Shown here piece after piece: positions 9,831 through 22,360 of a DNA stretch of 64,000 bases. Origin of the DNA: Pascua guehoae (lineage: Eukaryota > Basidiomycota > Tremellomycetes > Trichosporonales > Trichosporonaceae); the NCBI GenBank assembly GCA_001600415.1, contig BCJX01000006.1, forward strand, positions 373,053 to 437,052, in the 5' to 3' direction. Position 1 is the stretch's first letter. Each line of letters opens with the position of its first letter. Under the pieces are notes generated by a model, which was given only the letters and a program-made list of their open reading frames with translations, was not told the origin of the DNA and made no database searches. Made by a program: the position numbers and the translations under genes.

Positions 9831-12800
9831 CTACACTGCATGACTCGGCGAGGGAGAACGGGCACGCTCGTCGTCGAGGTTGAACGCCTCTGCCTGTCCG
9901 TCGTACTCGCTCTCGCTCGAGATGGACGGCATGTGCGCCACGTGTCCGGATCCGGTCGCGGGCCCAGTGCCCGGTACACCCGATGGCGACGGGACGGGAT
10001 ACCTGTTGCCTGGGAGGACGTAGAGGTTGCCTGTGCGCGGGGGGTTGGGGTTGCCGTATGCCACTTGGGGCAGGGGGAAGTTGGTGAACGTGTTGCCGGT
10101 GGGCGTGTTTGACGTGGTAGACGCGGCGTTGCCACCCGGGCCGGTGGCGGTGGCGCCGGGAGTCGTGTCCCCGGGGGTACCCACACTCGACGACGACGAG
10201 CTCCCATAGGCGAGGTTGGCCGTGCTGAGGCTCAGTGCGGTGAGGTTTGGGTGCGATGTGGCGTGCTTGCTCGGCACGGGGTACGGCGGGTTCTGGCCGA
10301 GGGTATGCGCCTCGCGATTGTTGGGGACAGAGTACGGGCTCGAATTCGTGCTGGCAGTCGTGTTGCGTCCCAGGCTCGTGCTCGAAAGTCCCGCGGCGGC
10401 GTTGCTCGAAATGTTGTACATGTCGGCGCGGTCGCGGTACGCCTGTGCGCTGCCGGGGCGTAAAGCCGGGAGGGCCGTGGCGCTCGCACTGTCGGCGAGG
10501 CTGAGCGAGCTAAAGCTATCCGTGCTCCGCGCATACCGCTGTGGGTACCGGCCAACACTGCCAAACTGATTGGGATAGTTGGCACCATTGCCAAAGTATT
10601 CGTGCTCTACGGGAACACTCGGTGACCGCACCATCCCGCGGGCCATGACGGCGCGCAGACGCGAGTGAGCTTCGCTTCCCATTAACGCGCCGCCAAACGC
10701 AAGCGAGTCAGCGCTGCTCCCGCGCGTATAGTGCGATGCACCCGGCATTGCGCGGCGGGCAGCAAGAGGAGACGCCGAGGTACCGTTGGCAGGCGGGTCG
10801 AGGCCGTCATCGAAGAACTGGTTGAGCGAATGCAGAGCGCCTACGAGGTCACCCATGGATGCATTGTCTGGGACACTCATGGGCGGCGACGGCATGTCGA
10901 GGGACACCTGACTTGTACTCCAGCCATCGCCCTTTTGCTTGAGGTCTGAGAACTGGAGCACTGAAAAGTGCGCCGATGCTGCGCGCGACTCGATGGCACA
11001 AGTGTTGAATACAGCGTGCACATTGCTGCGCGTGACTTCGGAGCGCTCACTCGCGTTCGGTACGCTCCAGCCGGTCGCGTCGATGGGCCCAAACAGCTGG
11101 TCATTTGATTCTCCAGACGGGTCGCCAGCTGCAAACGACGGGAGATCGAGGACTTCGAGCGCCTGAGCCGAGTGTTTGGTGGAGACGAGACGGAGAAGCG
11201 GGCGGGCCAGCTCACGCCTGTACGGTGCGAGTGACGCGCGTGTTTCGGGAAACGAGAGCACAAGCTTGAGCATCTGGAGTGCCTTGTCGCGCATCCAGTC
11301 GTTGCGGTTGAGCACAAAGCCGAGCAGCAGCGTGACAATCTGCAATGCCTTGGTGCCCATGTGATCGCGGAGCAGCGACGCCGCTTGGCGAATAAAGTCG
11401 TCCTTTGCGCGGAAGCGGGCGCGAGCAAAAGACGTCAGGAGACGCGCAAAGCTTGGGTCCTCCTGTCGCTCGGCAATATCTGCGAGGTCGGTAGCCATGA
11501 GCGCCAGGTCGTCGTTGGGCTCGCCCAGGTCGGTAGAGTGCAGCATCCACGGCAACGCGGCAACGAACCCGTGCAAAAGGCGGTCCTGCGGATCGTCAAT
11601 CAGCTCCGAGTCGGGTACGCTAGTCAGGCGGCGGATGACGTCAAACGTGAGCATGTCCGTCTTGGCCGAGCGGAGACCAATGAGGAGCAGGGCCTGGAGA
11701 TGGGGTGGGGGGCCGACAAGGTCTGCAGGGCGGTAGGAAACGAGGTGCTTGACGACGGCGGGATCGGCGAGGTTGGTCTTGTCGAGGACGTGTGACAAGA
11801 GCTCGATCACCTCGTTGAATTCAATTTCGTATGGCGTCGTGAGACACATGACCGAGCACCAAAAGATTTGCGGATAGTTGCGGATATCGGTCTCCGAGAG
11901 GGACTGGACAATGGACGCAAATGTGCGCATGACCTCGTTGTTGAATACCTGAATCTCTGCGGACGGACTGGCAATGGTGCTGGACAAGCGCGCGAGCACG
12001 TCGGATACCATGCGGGGGTTGATATCTGGCGAGAGGATGCGGAAGACCTGGAACGAGCGGCATGCGAGGTGTCGAATGGTGCACGACGTGGCCCAGTCGA
12101 GCGCCAGTGTACCCCATTGCTGATGCACCTTTGGCTGCAGGGGTTGAAGAATACCGAGAATCTTGGGGACGAGGGCCGACATTTGAACGGGCGCATGGAG
12201 ATAGGTCTCCGGACTGCCCGCATCGTCTGCCTTCCAAAACATGGTTGCGCGCTCGCTGGTCAGGGTCGTCATCTTGGCCTCGGCGGCAGCCCACACTGCG
12301 ACGCGGTCTGCGGGCTCGGTCACTTGAAGGTTTGACAGGTCGCCCAACCACGTGCGCAGGACCTGGAAGAGCACGCGTTGCGCCTGTTCACGCATGGGCG
12401 GGCTGGGGTCGTCGCAGTGGATAAAGGCGACGTGAAGCAGTGTGGGCAGGCGGCTGGGCAAAGTCGTATGGTTGAGACGGTGTGGGAGGAGCTCGCCTGC
12501 AAACAAGAGGGCCATCTGGCCCTGTGACAGAGGCTTGGTGCGCATGGTCGAGCTAAAGAGCGCGTCGAGGTTGGCGAGCGATGTCTCGGGCGTCTTGGGC
12601 ACGTCTGCCTGTGCAGCAGTTGCCATGTCGCTCGGGTCGACAAAGTCGCAAATCTCGTCAAAGATGACGTCGCCAGCGGATGACTCTGCGAGGCAGGCAA
12701 TAATCTGCTGTGTGTGCGTGACAAAGTCTGGGCTGCCGCGCTTGGCACCCTGCTCGAACAAAAACTTTACGAGTGCCGTCGTGTTGCGCGATCGTCCAGA

Positions 12801-15800
12801 GCCCGCAAAGCTGACGAGGATTTCGCGAATGTCCTCGAGATGATCGTCGCTGAAACGCACGACGAGGTACATGAGATTGGAAAGCGCTTGATGCTCAAGT
12901 GCGAGGGCTTCAGTCGAGAGCTGCGAAGTGTTGGCCGGAAGCTCGAGCACCTTCATAAACGCCGGGATGCTGGTGAGGGTCGCACGGCGGCGCGGGGCTT
13001 CCAGTTGGGATAGGCGTGTGGTGCACTCGGCCAAGAATGGGAGCGCCAGGTTGGGATACAGTGCTGCGAGGTTTGTGGCCATCTCTTGCTGAGCGTGAAG
13101 ATAGACGATGGGTGCCGAGCTTCCAACGGCAGAGAGGAGTGGTGCGACGCGGAGGCGGTCTGACGGGTCGTCAAAGAGCCACACTGCAAGTTGGAATGCA
13201 CGTTGGCGCACGTCGGCCACAGGATGACCGAGCTTGGACAGCGAGAGGCATGCGAGTTGCGCCGGTGGCAACTCGATGGTCCCATCGCTGATCAAGTCGG
13301 CTACCACGCCAAAGAAGGACGACTCGAGGGAAAAGTGTTCACCCTCGCCGAAAGACTGGTGGAGCACCTCATCGGCCAAGCGTTCCACGTCCCAGTTGTA
13401 CTTTATGAGCGCACTCAGGGCCTTGCGTCCGGTCTCGTGATGTGATGTCTGGGCCGTTTGGAACATGCCACGAACCCATCGGAGAACAGTCAGAGGCTCA
13501 ACAATGTGGTCGGACGCCTGCTGTGCTGGTGTAGACTCGGACGCTGAAATAAGTTTGCCGAGCTGAATGGTGAGCACACTCTAGGGTAGAACAACTTACA
13601 CAAAGGCTCGCCATGGCCTCGGCGGCAGCCTGGGAGAGCAGCTTTGTCTTTGACTGCAGATCGTCGAGGTACTGTGCACGGTCTCTATCTCCGCGGTACG
13701 AGTCGGCGGCGGCCTGGAGAGTATGCGACTCGCGTGCCTTGGCGACATCGGGCCGACGGCCGACGTGACACCAGTCGTAGCAGAGCTTGAAGATGGCACC
13801 GCGCACTTCCTCGCCAAAGAACCGGTCACTACTATCGAGCTGACCGAGGGCCGTGCATAGGTAGTCGACGACGATGCAGAACCAGCGTCGGAGGCTCTGG
13901 AGATCATAGTCTTCACGGACGGGGCGGTCGGAAAGGAGGGTGAGAGTAAGCTTGACAAACCCAATGAGAGACGAGAGGTTGTCGAGTTGAGACGGCGACC
14001 GGCCGTCGAGAATGAGCGGCGCGACGAGACGGAAGACATGCGCGGCAGCTGTCCACATGACGCCCTGGGACGACGGGCGACGCTGGATGTTTGACGCCTT
14101 GTACGTGTCTGCCAGTCGGCGTACAGAGGCCAGGAGGGTCTCGAAAAGAGGCTGGAGGGATGATTGCCGGATGGAACCGAGTGCAAAGACGGCGGCATCC
14201 TGGAAACGCCGATCGTCCAGCGTAATCGTCTGAACAAGGTACGAGAACAGTGCGGGTGTCATCATGACTTCGGTCGAGAGTGTTGTTTCCTTGCGTTGAG
14301 CTGCCTTTTCCGGTCCTGCATCCATTGTCGCGCATAGAACCGAGCAGTAGAGGCGCCACTGGTCTGCGAGCAGGGTTGCGTCGGAAATGGTACGGTTTGG
14401 ACTCTGTCGATGTGGCTGAGGCTTTGCCGATGCGGTCGAGTGGACGTGAGGCTGTAAACGCACGACCGTTGTCGCAACTAACATGCGCAAAGCCTGGACT
14501 GGCTTGGGTAGCTGATCGTTGACCTTGGCGATAAACCATGGCAAGATGGCCGTCCACAGTGCCGCGTCCTTGGCGCTATCACTCTCTGCAATCTTTTGGA
14601 ACAGTTTGGTGCCCTTGAATGTTTCGAGGCGATGACCGTCGTTGGGCAACAGAGTCGATATCTTGCGGAGCGTTGCAATAGTGGTCTCGTCGACATTTTC
14701 CTCGTACAGCTGCAGGAGCGACGTCGAGGTCAGCTTGTCGGGCAGCAGCATCCGGCTATACCGGAACGGCGCCGACGGCCCACGTGCCTGACCGACAAGA
14801 TCACGCGCGGCCTCAAAGACGGGGTGTGCGAGCTTGCGAAGACTGGCGCTACACGAGCATAGCAAGAACAGACCGCAGCACTCGATCCTGCGGACGAATG
14901 CCGCGTCGGCAGTCTGGACATTATCCGACGAGCGGTACTGCTCGGCGAGCGTCTGAAGAACGTCGACCCAGAGTTTGACGACACGAACGAGCTGCGACTC
15001 GAGCAAGCGTGTGCCGACAAAGTGATCGCGAAAGACGTGGCGCGTCGTAAAGACAAACTGTTGGTAGTTGTCGACGAGGATGCGGCAAATAGTCGGGTCT
15101 TCGGCAACACGGCGCATTGTCTGCGACGCAATCTCGCACGTGTTTGGATCGGCCGAAAATGTAGCACGGCAGAGAAGGTTGACCAGCTTGGTCGTGTCGG
15201 ATGTCGTGGTGGACGGGCCTGTGAGGAGTTGCGGGAGACATTCCAAAATGGCGGTGAGGAGACGGAACGTGGGCTCAAAGCGGGACGGGTACCCAACGTG
15301 AATATCGCCATGCTTGCGCGTCACCTGCTCGCCCGAGCTTTCCCATGACGCACTCGACGCATGGGCCGATAGTGTGACAGTATCACTCGAGAGGAGAATG
15401 GGACCGACCGTGCGATCGCAGCTGAACAGCACGTTGATGGTTAATTGTCCGTTGAGGTTTAAGAATTCTGCCACCTCGGGGGTAGACGAATCAACCATCG
15501 TTGTCGACGTCGCCTCGCACTCTTTAAACTCCAGGCGGTTAAAGTCGGCGCTCTTTGGAAAGGTGACAATCTGGTCATCCGACAGACTTCGCAGGGTGAA
15601 TGTCGAAGCACGAACAGCGACATAGGCGCGTTCTGGATGCAAAACGTCACCCGGGGAGCCATCGGCGCTGCGGTTGGGAACGCAGTCACGCAAAAACTCG
15701 CCGACGAGTTCCTGGCCATACTCGAATTGTCTTGTCATGACATAGTGCAGGATGGCCACAAATGGCTCGAGTGGGAGGTCGGGTGGGAGTAGCTGACTCG

Positions 15801-18083
15801 AGTGTGCAGGGAAATGGTGACGAATGAGGACTTCCAGTCGTTTACGTGTTGATGTCGAGCTCTCTGGGCAGCGGTTGAGGTAGACCCAGAGAAGCCGCAC
15901 AAAGGCGTTCATGCCGACGACACGCATGGTTCGGTCCTGCGGGTTAGTTAAGTTTGGAGGGTCTAACCCACCTTGGTCTTGGTCGAAATGACATCAATGC
16001 AGCTCTGCCAGTGCTCCATGAACACTTCACGAGGCGACACGGCAAGCGCTACGACGACTAGGGGGAACGCAATGGTCCAGTACCGTGGCTTTGCAGCCAT
16101 TGCCATGGCCCTTTGCAACACGACGGCAATCGCCTTGGACCAAATGGGGTGGTTGACCTCTGCGGTGGCCGCCTCAATGACGGGATGGAGGAGGTGCGTA
16201 AAGGTTTCCGCCCATGCACACTTGAGCGAGTTGCCGTGTGCATTGGCAAAATAGGTCGATAGTGTCTGGATAAACTCGGCGGCCATCTCGAGCTCGGTCT
16301 CGGGGTAGACCTGGTGGGTTAGCAGGAGATGGGCTGGGCAGCACCCACCCTCAATTTGAGCTGCCTGATGCCCTTCAAAATATGCTCAATCTTGGCCTCT
16401 GGGTCCTTGATTGCACCAGAACTGAGCCCGCTCAACTCGCGGACAAACCTGTCGCTGACAGTCAGGAAACGCGTGTTAGACAGCTCGCCCAAAAAGTCGA
16501 CGAGGAGACCCGAAACTGCTCTGCGATGTGACAAGTCGTCTGGGCGTTCCGAGCGGAACAGACTAAACGCCGTGTGCTCGAGGTTGAGTGCGACCTCTTC
16601 GCCGAGCGAGTCGGGAGGTACGATGCGCACAATCTCAATCAGTGCGCGGTGGTAAATGTACCGCGACGCCGACGCCTTGCGGCTACCCAGCACGGCGGCA
16701 GCTTCCTCGGGCCGGATCTGCAACCCCATCGACTGGGACAGATGCGCGCGGACCTCGGCCGGTTGGATGCTGTCGCACTGAAGGCGGCACCACGCGCTCA
16801 AGAGGTCAATGACTCTGCGGGCATGGCGTCGTGCACAGTTTGCAAGCGACACGATGAGCTCGTCGAATGCTGGGTCGACCCCAGACTCGAGTGCGGATGA
16901 GAGCGATACCTGCGAGTTCTGGGGAAGGGTCAGCAAAGTACACACGCCGTGCTCACCAAAGGCTTTGCCAAGAGCTTTTTCAGTTTTTGCTCGGCAGCGT
17001 CTCTAAACTCGTGGAACACGACACGCAGCGCCTCTTCTGCTGGTGTCTTGCCAAACGCCTCGAGCGTCTCGTCTCCTGATATGCTTGTCTTGCGTCCAAA
17101 GCTCCCAAACATGCTAGTATCGCTTCCTGGTCGCCCCGCACGCGACGGGATGGACCTGTTGGGAATCTTTGGCACCGCAGGCACAATGTGGTGGTATTCG
17201 TCTGGTCGAAAGTTGGACGAGCTCTGGGACGTGATGGAGCGCCCGCCAAACGACCGCTGCGACGAGTGCACAGTCGCGACGGAGCGGTTGCGGTCAGCAT
17301 AGTTGTAGTTGTAATTGTAGCTGTAGAGCCCCGGCGGCGGCGCGACGGAATTCATCGACGTCTTTGTATTGTTCCGGGTGCGCCCGGTGTTGCCCGCTGC
17401 AGCGGTCGATGGTCCTGATGGCGGGGAAGGTGGAGTATCGAAGCGCGAGAAGGGGTTTTTCAGTGTGGGGTAACCGGGTGCGCCATACTGTTTGGGCTCA
17501 AACGACGGCACTGGCGGTACTGCTGGTGGTGGCGGCATGGTGCCGCCCGCCTTGAAGACGTTTTTCAGTGACGCAAACGAGCCCTTGCGCGTGCCCAGCA
17601 GCCCGCTGCCGAGCCCGCTGCCGAGTCCGCTGCCAAGGCCGCCGCCCAGTCCGCCGCCGCCTCCGTGCTGGTGCACGAGCGACGATGACGACCCGTTGGA
17701 CAGCTTGCCCAGGCGGTTCATACTTGGCGGCTCGGCCATGAGGTCCTGCGTCGACGACGAGTACAGGCCACCCGCGCTGCTGCCTCCACCCATGCCACCA
17801 GGTTTGGTCGCGCGCGATACCGAGCCGTACCCCGCGGTCGAGCCATAGCCGGCGTTTGAGCCGTACCCCGCAGCAGACCGGCTCGACGACGGCTCGGACG
17901 AGAACGACGACTCCATACGGTGCGAGTAGAGTGAGTCGGGCTCGGGCGTGCCTGCCGCCGGAGACGCGCCGAACGCGGTCCGCCCAAACGAGGGAAGGGC
18001 GAGGTCGTCGTCATCGTCGAGGTCTGGTGGTTAGTAGAGGGCGACGCGGTGCAGGTCCTACCGGGGATGACGATTTCCTCCAT
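9831..18083 (-). CDS. TAO3: Cell morphogenesis protein of the Mor2/Tao3(Pag1)/Furry family
   Basis: Exons in order of translation: 18083-18062, 18023-16957, 16918-16349, 16310-15972, 15936-13600 and 13562-9831, giving about 2688 residues. The start encodes MEEIVIP-DLDDDDD, a characteristic Furry-family N-terminus. Residues to about 290 are Ser/Gly-rich and disordered (GYGS and GLGSG repeats, SYNYNYNYA). The conserved N-terminal block follows, with FDELIVSLANCARRHARRVI, then VYPETELEMAAEFI and long helical HEAT-like repeats, and finally a Ser/Thr/Pro/Asn-rich C-terminus. These scaffolds partner NDR kinases (Cbk1/Orb6) in the RAM/MOR polarity pathway at growth sites. The first exon has only 22 coding nt. 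The 37-nt intron 13599-13563 is unusually short; it keeps frame and has GTAAGT and CAG, but alternatives exist there. Identity is firm; some boundaries are inferred. Confidence 0.88.
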
Positions 18084-18420
18084 GGCGGGCGGTTGTTCGT
18101 GGGGTATCGGGAATGTGGTGGGAAAGAGGGTGTCGAGTGGGTCTGCACACCCGTTGCAGCCATGCAGCAAGAGTTGGGGTCGTGACAATCGTGTGTTCCC
18201 GTCGTCGGTGGTGGCACACAAGAGATTGCAGGTGGTCCAAGTGAGACACCAGTCGTCGCGGACAATGCGGGGCCCATCGGCCAGGCCCTATTTGAAGAGT
18301 GCCACAAGCACGTGGCAAATGACGCCGGCCTAGTCCCGACACGAGTGTGAACGATGAGTGAGCTATGAGTTGTGTACATACTGTAGTCGTGTACTGTAAA
18401 ACAACTGTAAATACGAATTT
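18084..18420. other. Upstream region of the Mor2-type gene
   Basis: Presumed promoter and 5' leader of the minus-strand gene. No gene and no clear core-promoter motif recognised. Confidence 0.45.
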
Positions 18421-19060
18421 TATCTGTAAACCCCACTTAATGGGGTACAGGATTCTGCGTCTGTGACGTGTGACAGGACCGGACAGAAGCTGATTTCGGC
18501 CAATACAAACTCAGATTTGGTGGACAGGATTGGAATAATGGCCAAAACAATAGGACTGGGCCTCTTGTGACACTGTGACAGGACAGGATTTTTGTTGTGT
18601 GACCTGTGACCGCTTCCTATTTACAGTTGTTTTACAGTATGCTGTAGACCCGGAATGAACAAGAATTCTTTCTGTAAACCCTCCTTGGTGGGGGGCGTAT
18701 TCTGCGTATTTGACATGTGACAGAATCGAACGAGGGGTAGATTTCGGCCTAAATTTGAACAGATTAAGCCTGCATTCTTTCTGTTAACCCTACTTAGTGG
18801 GGGATGTATTCTGCGTCTTTGACCTGTGACTGAACAGGAACTGGGGATAGATTTTGGCCAAACTTTAAGCAGACTGAAAATGAATTATTTCTGTAAACCT
18901 TACTTGGTGTGGTGCGGCATTCTGCGTCTGTGACAAGACTGGAATGCGAATTAAGATAGTAATAACGGCCCGAACAGTAGAACAGGGTGCCTTGTGGCAC
19001 TGTGGCTGGACCGGATTTTTGCCTTGTGCCGTGTGACAGCAGTCCTGTTTCGGTTTTACC
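18421..19060. repeat. Diverged compound repeat (units A and B, about 110 bp each)
   Basis: Unit A has the core CTGTAAACCC...TTCTGCGT...TGTGACA and starts near 18424, 18672, 18781 and 18891; the last three are spaced 109-110 bp. Unit B (AATGGCC or AACGGCC, then a GGACCGGATTTTTG-like segment and TGTGACAG) occurs near 18531 and 18955. The order is A-B-gap-A-A-A-B. Copies differ by many substitutions, so the array is old. No coding sequence overlaps it. Confidence 0.75.
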
Positions 19061-19790
19061 GCGTCCACGAGCCAGCGCGGCCCAGCGCCCAGGGCCCAGC
19101 TGCGCAGCAGGAAGAGTGCAGGGGGGCGAGAGTGAGGCAAAAGATCCAAGGCATGATATCCCAGGTCGACTGCAGGTCCCCATTTTGGGATGGATGCCAC
19201 GGGTCCCTGAGCAGAGACCTTTGTGAATGTGGCTAGTCGTACTGTAGGTTGACGCGGTGACGTTGCATGGCGCGCGTCGTGACCTTGATCCGAACGGGCT
19301 TGGTTGGTCACTGCTGGCGTCCGGGCGTCGAGGCGCAACGGGCCTAGCTGCGTAGCTCTGGTGCAGTGCACATCCCTGCTCCTTTGTGCACAACAATGAA
19401 CGCATTGGCGGTCGACCTGTCCTTTGGTGCGACCTATGAGCAGCCTATGCAGCCTATAGCCTCCACCGCACCAACCTTGTGCCCCCCAGCCGCCCACAGC
19501 ACCCAGAGTACCCACAGTTGCACCCGCTCATGCTGACCTGGGTGGCTTGACACGGCCCCCCCCTGTTCGCCCTTTGGATCCCACCCACCACGGTCCACAC
19601 GATCCACACCTTGACCCGTCCCCGCCGGCCCGTCCGCGCCCTCCGCTCAGCCCCTCCACGCCATACGCTACGCCCACCCTCACCCACTCTCCCACCTTCC
19701 ACGCCCTTCCTCTTTTTATTTCTCTTTCTCGTCTTGTTCATCTTCCAACTCTCTCTCACCACCTTTCCCACCACCCACTCCAACAAAACA
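19061..19790. other. Intergenic, pyrimidine-rich upstream region of cyclophilin
   Basis: No coding sequence recognised. The last 250 nt are strongly C/T-rich, as often seen upstream of highly expressed fungal genes, and probably include the cyclophilin promoter. Confidence 0.5.
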
Positions 19791-19796
19791 ATGTAA
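19791..19796 (+). promoter_or_regulatory. Start-stop upstream ORF (ATG-TAA) or leader splice donor
   Basis: AACAAAACA precedes ATG TAA, a good start context, 110 nt before the first cyclophilin start. The same bases contain GTAAGC, a possible 5'-splice site, so the element may instead begin a leader intron. Confidence 0.35.
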
Positions 19797-19900
19797 GCCC
19801 ACCATCCAGCGTCCCCTATAAGCTTATGCTTACCAGCCTCTCCTTTTTGCACACCCACGCCTCCACTTGACCCACGAAATCGTCCCTCCCTCCACCACTC

Positions 19901-21370
19901 ATGTCTTTCCTTCGCCGTTTCGTCTCCACCTCTTCCAACACAGCCAGCAAAATGTCGTAAGTACCTACAGAACACCACAGAGTAGCCTATGCTTACGCCC
20001 TCATAGGCAGGTCTTTTTTGATGTGGAGATCAACAGTGCGTATTTCTATGTTAAAGAAGACGTTCAAGGGGGTTGGAGACTGCAAGAAGTGGTTGGATGG
20101 GCGTGAGCAACAATGAGGAGGTTGGTGGGTCATATTGACCACCAAAAACGACCTCTATCTCTCCTCACGCATTCATTCTCGCCGCTTCTTCTCCTGGTCC
20201 CTTCTCCTCTCTCTTCTCAATGCCTTCACTCTCAGCTAGCGTTGCTCGATGGCGATCCATGGGCTCCAGCGTGTCCCCTTGCCAACGGGCAAGATTCTCC
20301 CCACACCTCCACCTGCCACAAATCCCCACACCTCCACCCAATCCCACACCGCCGCCACTTTCACTCTCCCACCTGGGTCTCTCCCAACCCTCCGCACCTC
20401 GTCTACTCTCTACCCCTCTCTTGATCGTCTCTATGGACCCCTGCTGGTCGCTGGCTACCGCTCAAATTCCGCATGCCACGAATTTCAGGGCCTCCACCTC
20501 CACCTCCACCCATCCACTGCCACATTCATCGCCACATCCACCAACCCACCCCAACTTCACATCTCTTCTTCATCCAACCCCTCCCCCGTTCCTCCTCTCT
20601 TCCTCTGCATTGCTAAACCTCGAAGAGCAGCCCGCTGGCCGCATTGTTTTCAAGCTTTATGGTGCGTACGGGCAGCTTTCCAGCGTCGTGAACGGCTTGC
20701 CAGGTGTCGTGGAGGGCTTCCGAGTGATTACAGTGCTTTTTAAGCGACCTGGAGCGATTTTCCAGTGGTTTAAAGTCGTTTTCCAGTCACATCGGGTAGC
20801 TTTCCATGGGCCTGTGGAAGCCTTTCGGGCCTGGAAGGTTTTCCAGCGTTTTGGTGCAATTCTCCTAACACGCAGACGATGTCGTCCCCAAGACCGCCGC
20901 CAACTTCCGCGCTCTCTGCACCGGCGAGAAGGGCTTCGGCTACGCCGGCTCTGGCTTCCACCGCGTGATCCCCGACTTCATGCTCCAGGGTGGTGACGTG
21001 CGTACCCACATGCTGCTTCACAGCAATTAATTTTCCTACTTGTGTTGGACCCCGAGTACTAACCCCCCGCCAGTTCACCCGCCACAACGGCACCGGCGGC
21101 AAGTCGATCTACGGCGAGAAGTTCGCCGACGAGAACTTCAAGCTCCGCCACGACCGCCCCTTCCTCCTCTCGATGGCCAACGCCGGCCCCAACACCAACG
21201 GCTCGCAGTTCTTCATCACCACCGTCGTCACCTCGTGGCTCGACGGCAAGCACGTCGTCTTCGGTGAGGTCACCCAGGGCCAGGACCTCGTCAAGAAGAT
21301 CGAGTCGCTCGGCTCGCAGTCGGGCAAGCCCCGCGCCGAGGTCAAGATCGCCGCCTCGGGCGCCCTCTAA
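19901..21370 (+). CDS. Cyclophilin A, peptidyl-prolyl cis-trans isomerase, with alternative mitochondrial/cytosolic starts
   Basis: Exons 19901-19956, 20007-20035, 20626-20661, 20876-20997 and 21074-21370 give 179 residues from the first ATG, or 162 from the second in-frame ATG at 19952. The long form begins [17 protein letters not shown], Arg/Ser-rich without acidic residues, as expected of a mitochondrial presequence. The short form begins [11 protein letters not shown] like cytosolic cyclophilin A. Catalytic and cyclosporin-binding residues are present: [29 protein letters not shown], and [11 protein letters not shown] with the tryptophan. The enzyme speeds prolyl isomerisation during folding and is the cyclosporin A receptor. 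Introns 2 (590 nt) and 3 (214 nt) are long for this genome; intron 3 holds several TTTTCCAG-like decoy acceptors. Function is near certain; dual targeting is inferred. Confidence 0.95.
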
Positions 21371-22360
21371 GCGCGAAACTTGCCTTGAGCATTTCCGCTT
21401 CTGCAGAGTGAAATATGGAGAGAGTAACTTGTGGTGTAGCGCCGGGTAAACCGGGTGCCGCAACATGAAGCGCTGTCCATACAGAAGAATGAAAGAGTAA
21501 ATGAGGTGCTACGTGGGCTGCAGCATAGGTGTCCTCCCAGTTGCGTGCGTTTATTGACGTCCGCTCCTTCCACACCTTCCACGCCATCTGCAATGGCTCG
21601 CATAAAGGTAGCAACATGGCGCCAGGGGGAAACAGGGATATTTGACAAAAACCTCAGCTGTAATGCCTTCGTCTTGCGTGGCGTCGTGCACGGTACGGTG
21701 CTACGTTTATGAGGGCCATTGTACACCTTCCGCTGCCATGCTGCCCGTGTGACCCTACTGGAAGCCAACCCTCCCTGCTGAGCTGCTGATTAGCTCGACG
21801 ACCCACAGCGCTCGAATCAGCAAGCACCAAGCATCAACGACGGTGTACGCTGCTGAGGCACTGTCTTCGCGGGAGGTGACCGTTGGCACATGTTGTGGCC
21901 AGCCAGCTCAAAATGCCAGCTGCCAACAGCTGTCAGCTGGTCATGCTCGTAGGCCATGGCTGGCGGGGGCTGCACAGGTACAGCCAAATCTCTGGTGATG
22001 ACGCGGCGACGCGTCCACATCCTACAGCACGCGTCCACACATCCTACAGCACGCCCACGCGTCCTGCAGCACATTCTGCCCTGTCATCATCTGTGCACCC
22101 TCTGCATCCTCTGCATCCTCTGCATCCTCTGCATCCTCTAGCCTCCCACTGACCAGGATATGTACTCTGGGTAGCATGAGGGGGTGGGCGTATATAATCA
22201 ATAGAGCGAGTGCTGTACACTTGTGCATCTGGGGCTGTCGACCCCAACATGAGTTCTGTCAGCCGTCCGGACCTCGTTCCCTGTATGGCGGAGCACACTG
22301 CGCCAGCAGAAGCCTGCCTGAGAAACAGGATGCGTGCCATGATCACCATGTGCATGCGCC
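21371..22360. other. Intergenic between cyclophilin and the unknown minus-strand gene
   Basis: Nothing coding recognised. It contains CAGCTG-rich sequence near 21910-21940 and the short tandem repeat listed separately. Confidence 0.5.
22101..22139. repeat. 9-bp tandem repeat (TCTGCATCC)
   Basis: Four uninterrupted copies plus a partial unit, preceded by a related CTGTGCACCC. Confidence 0.85.
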
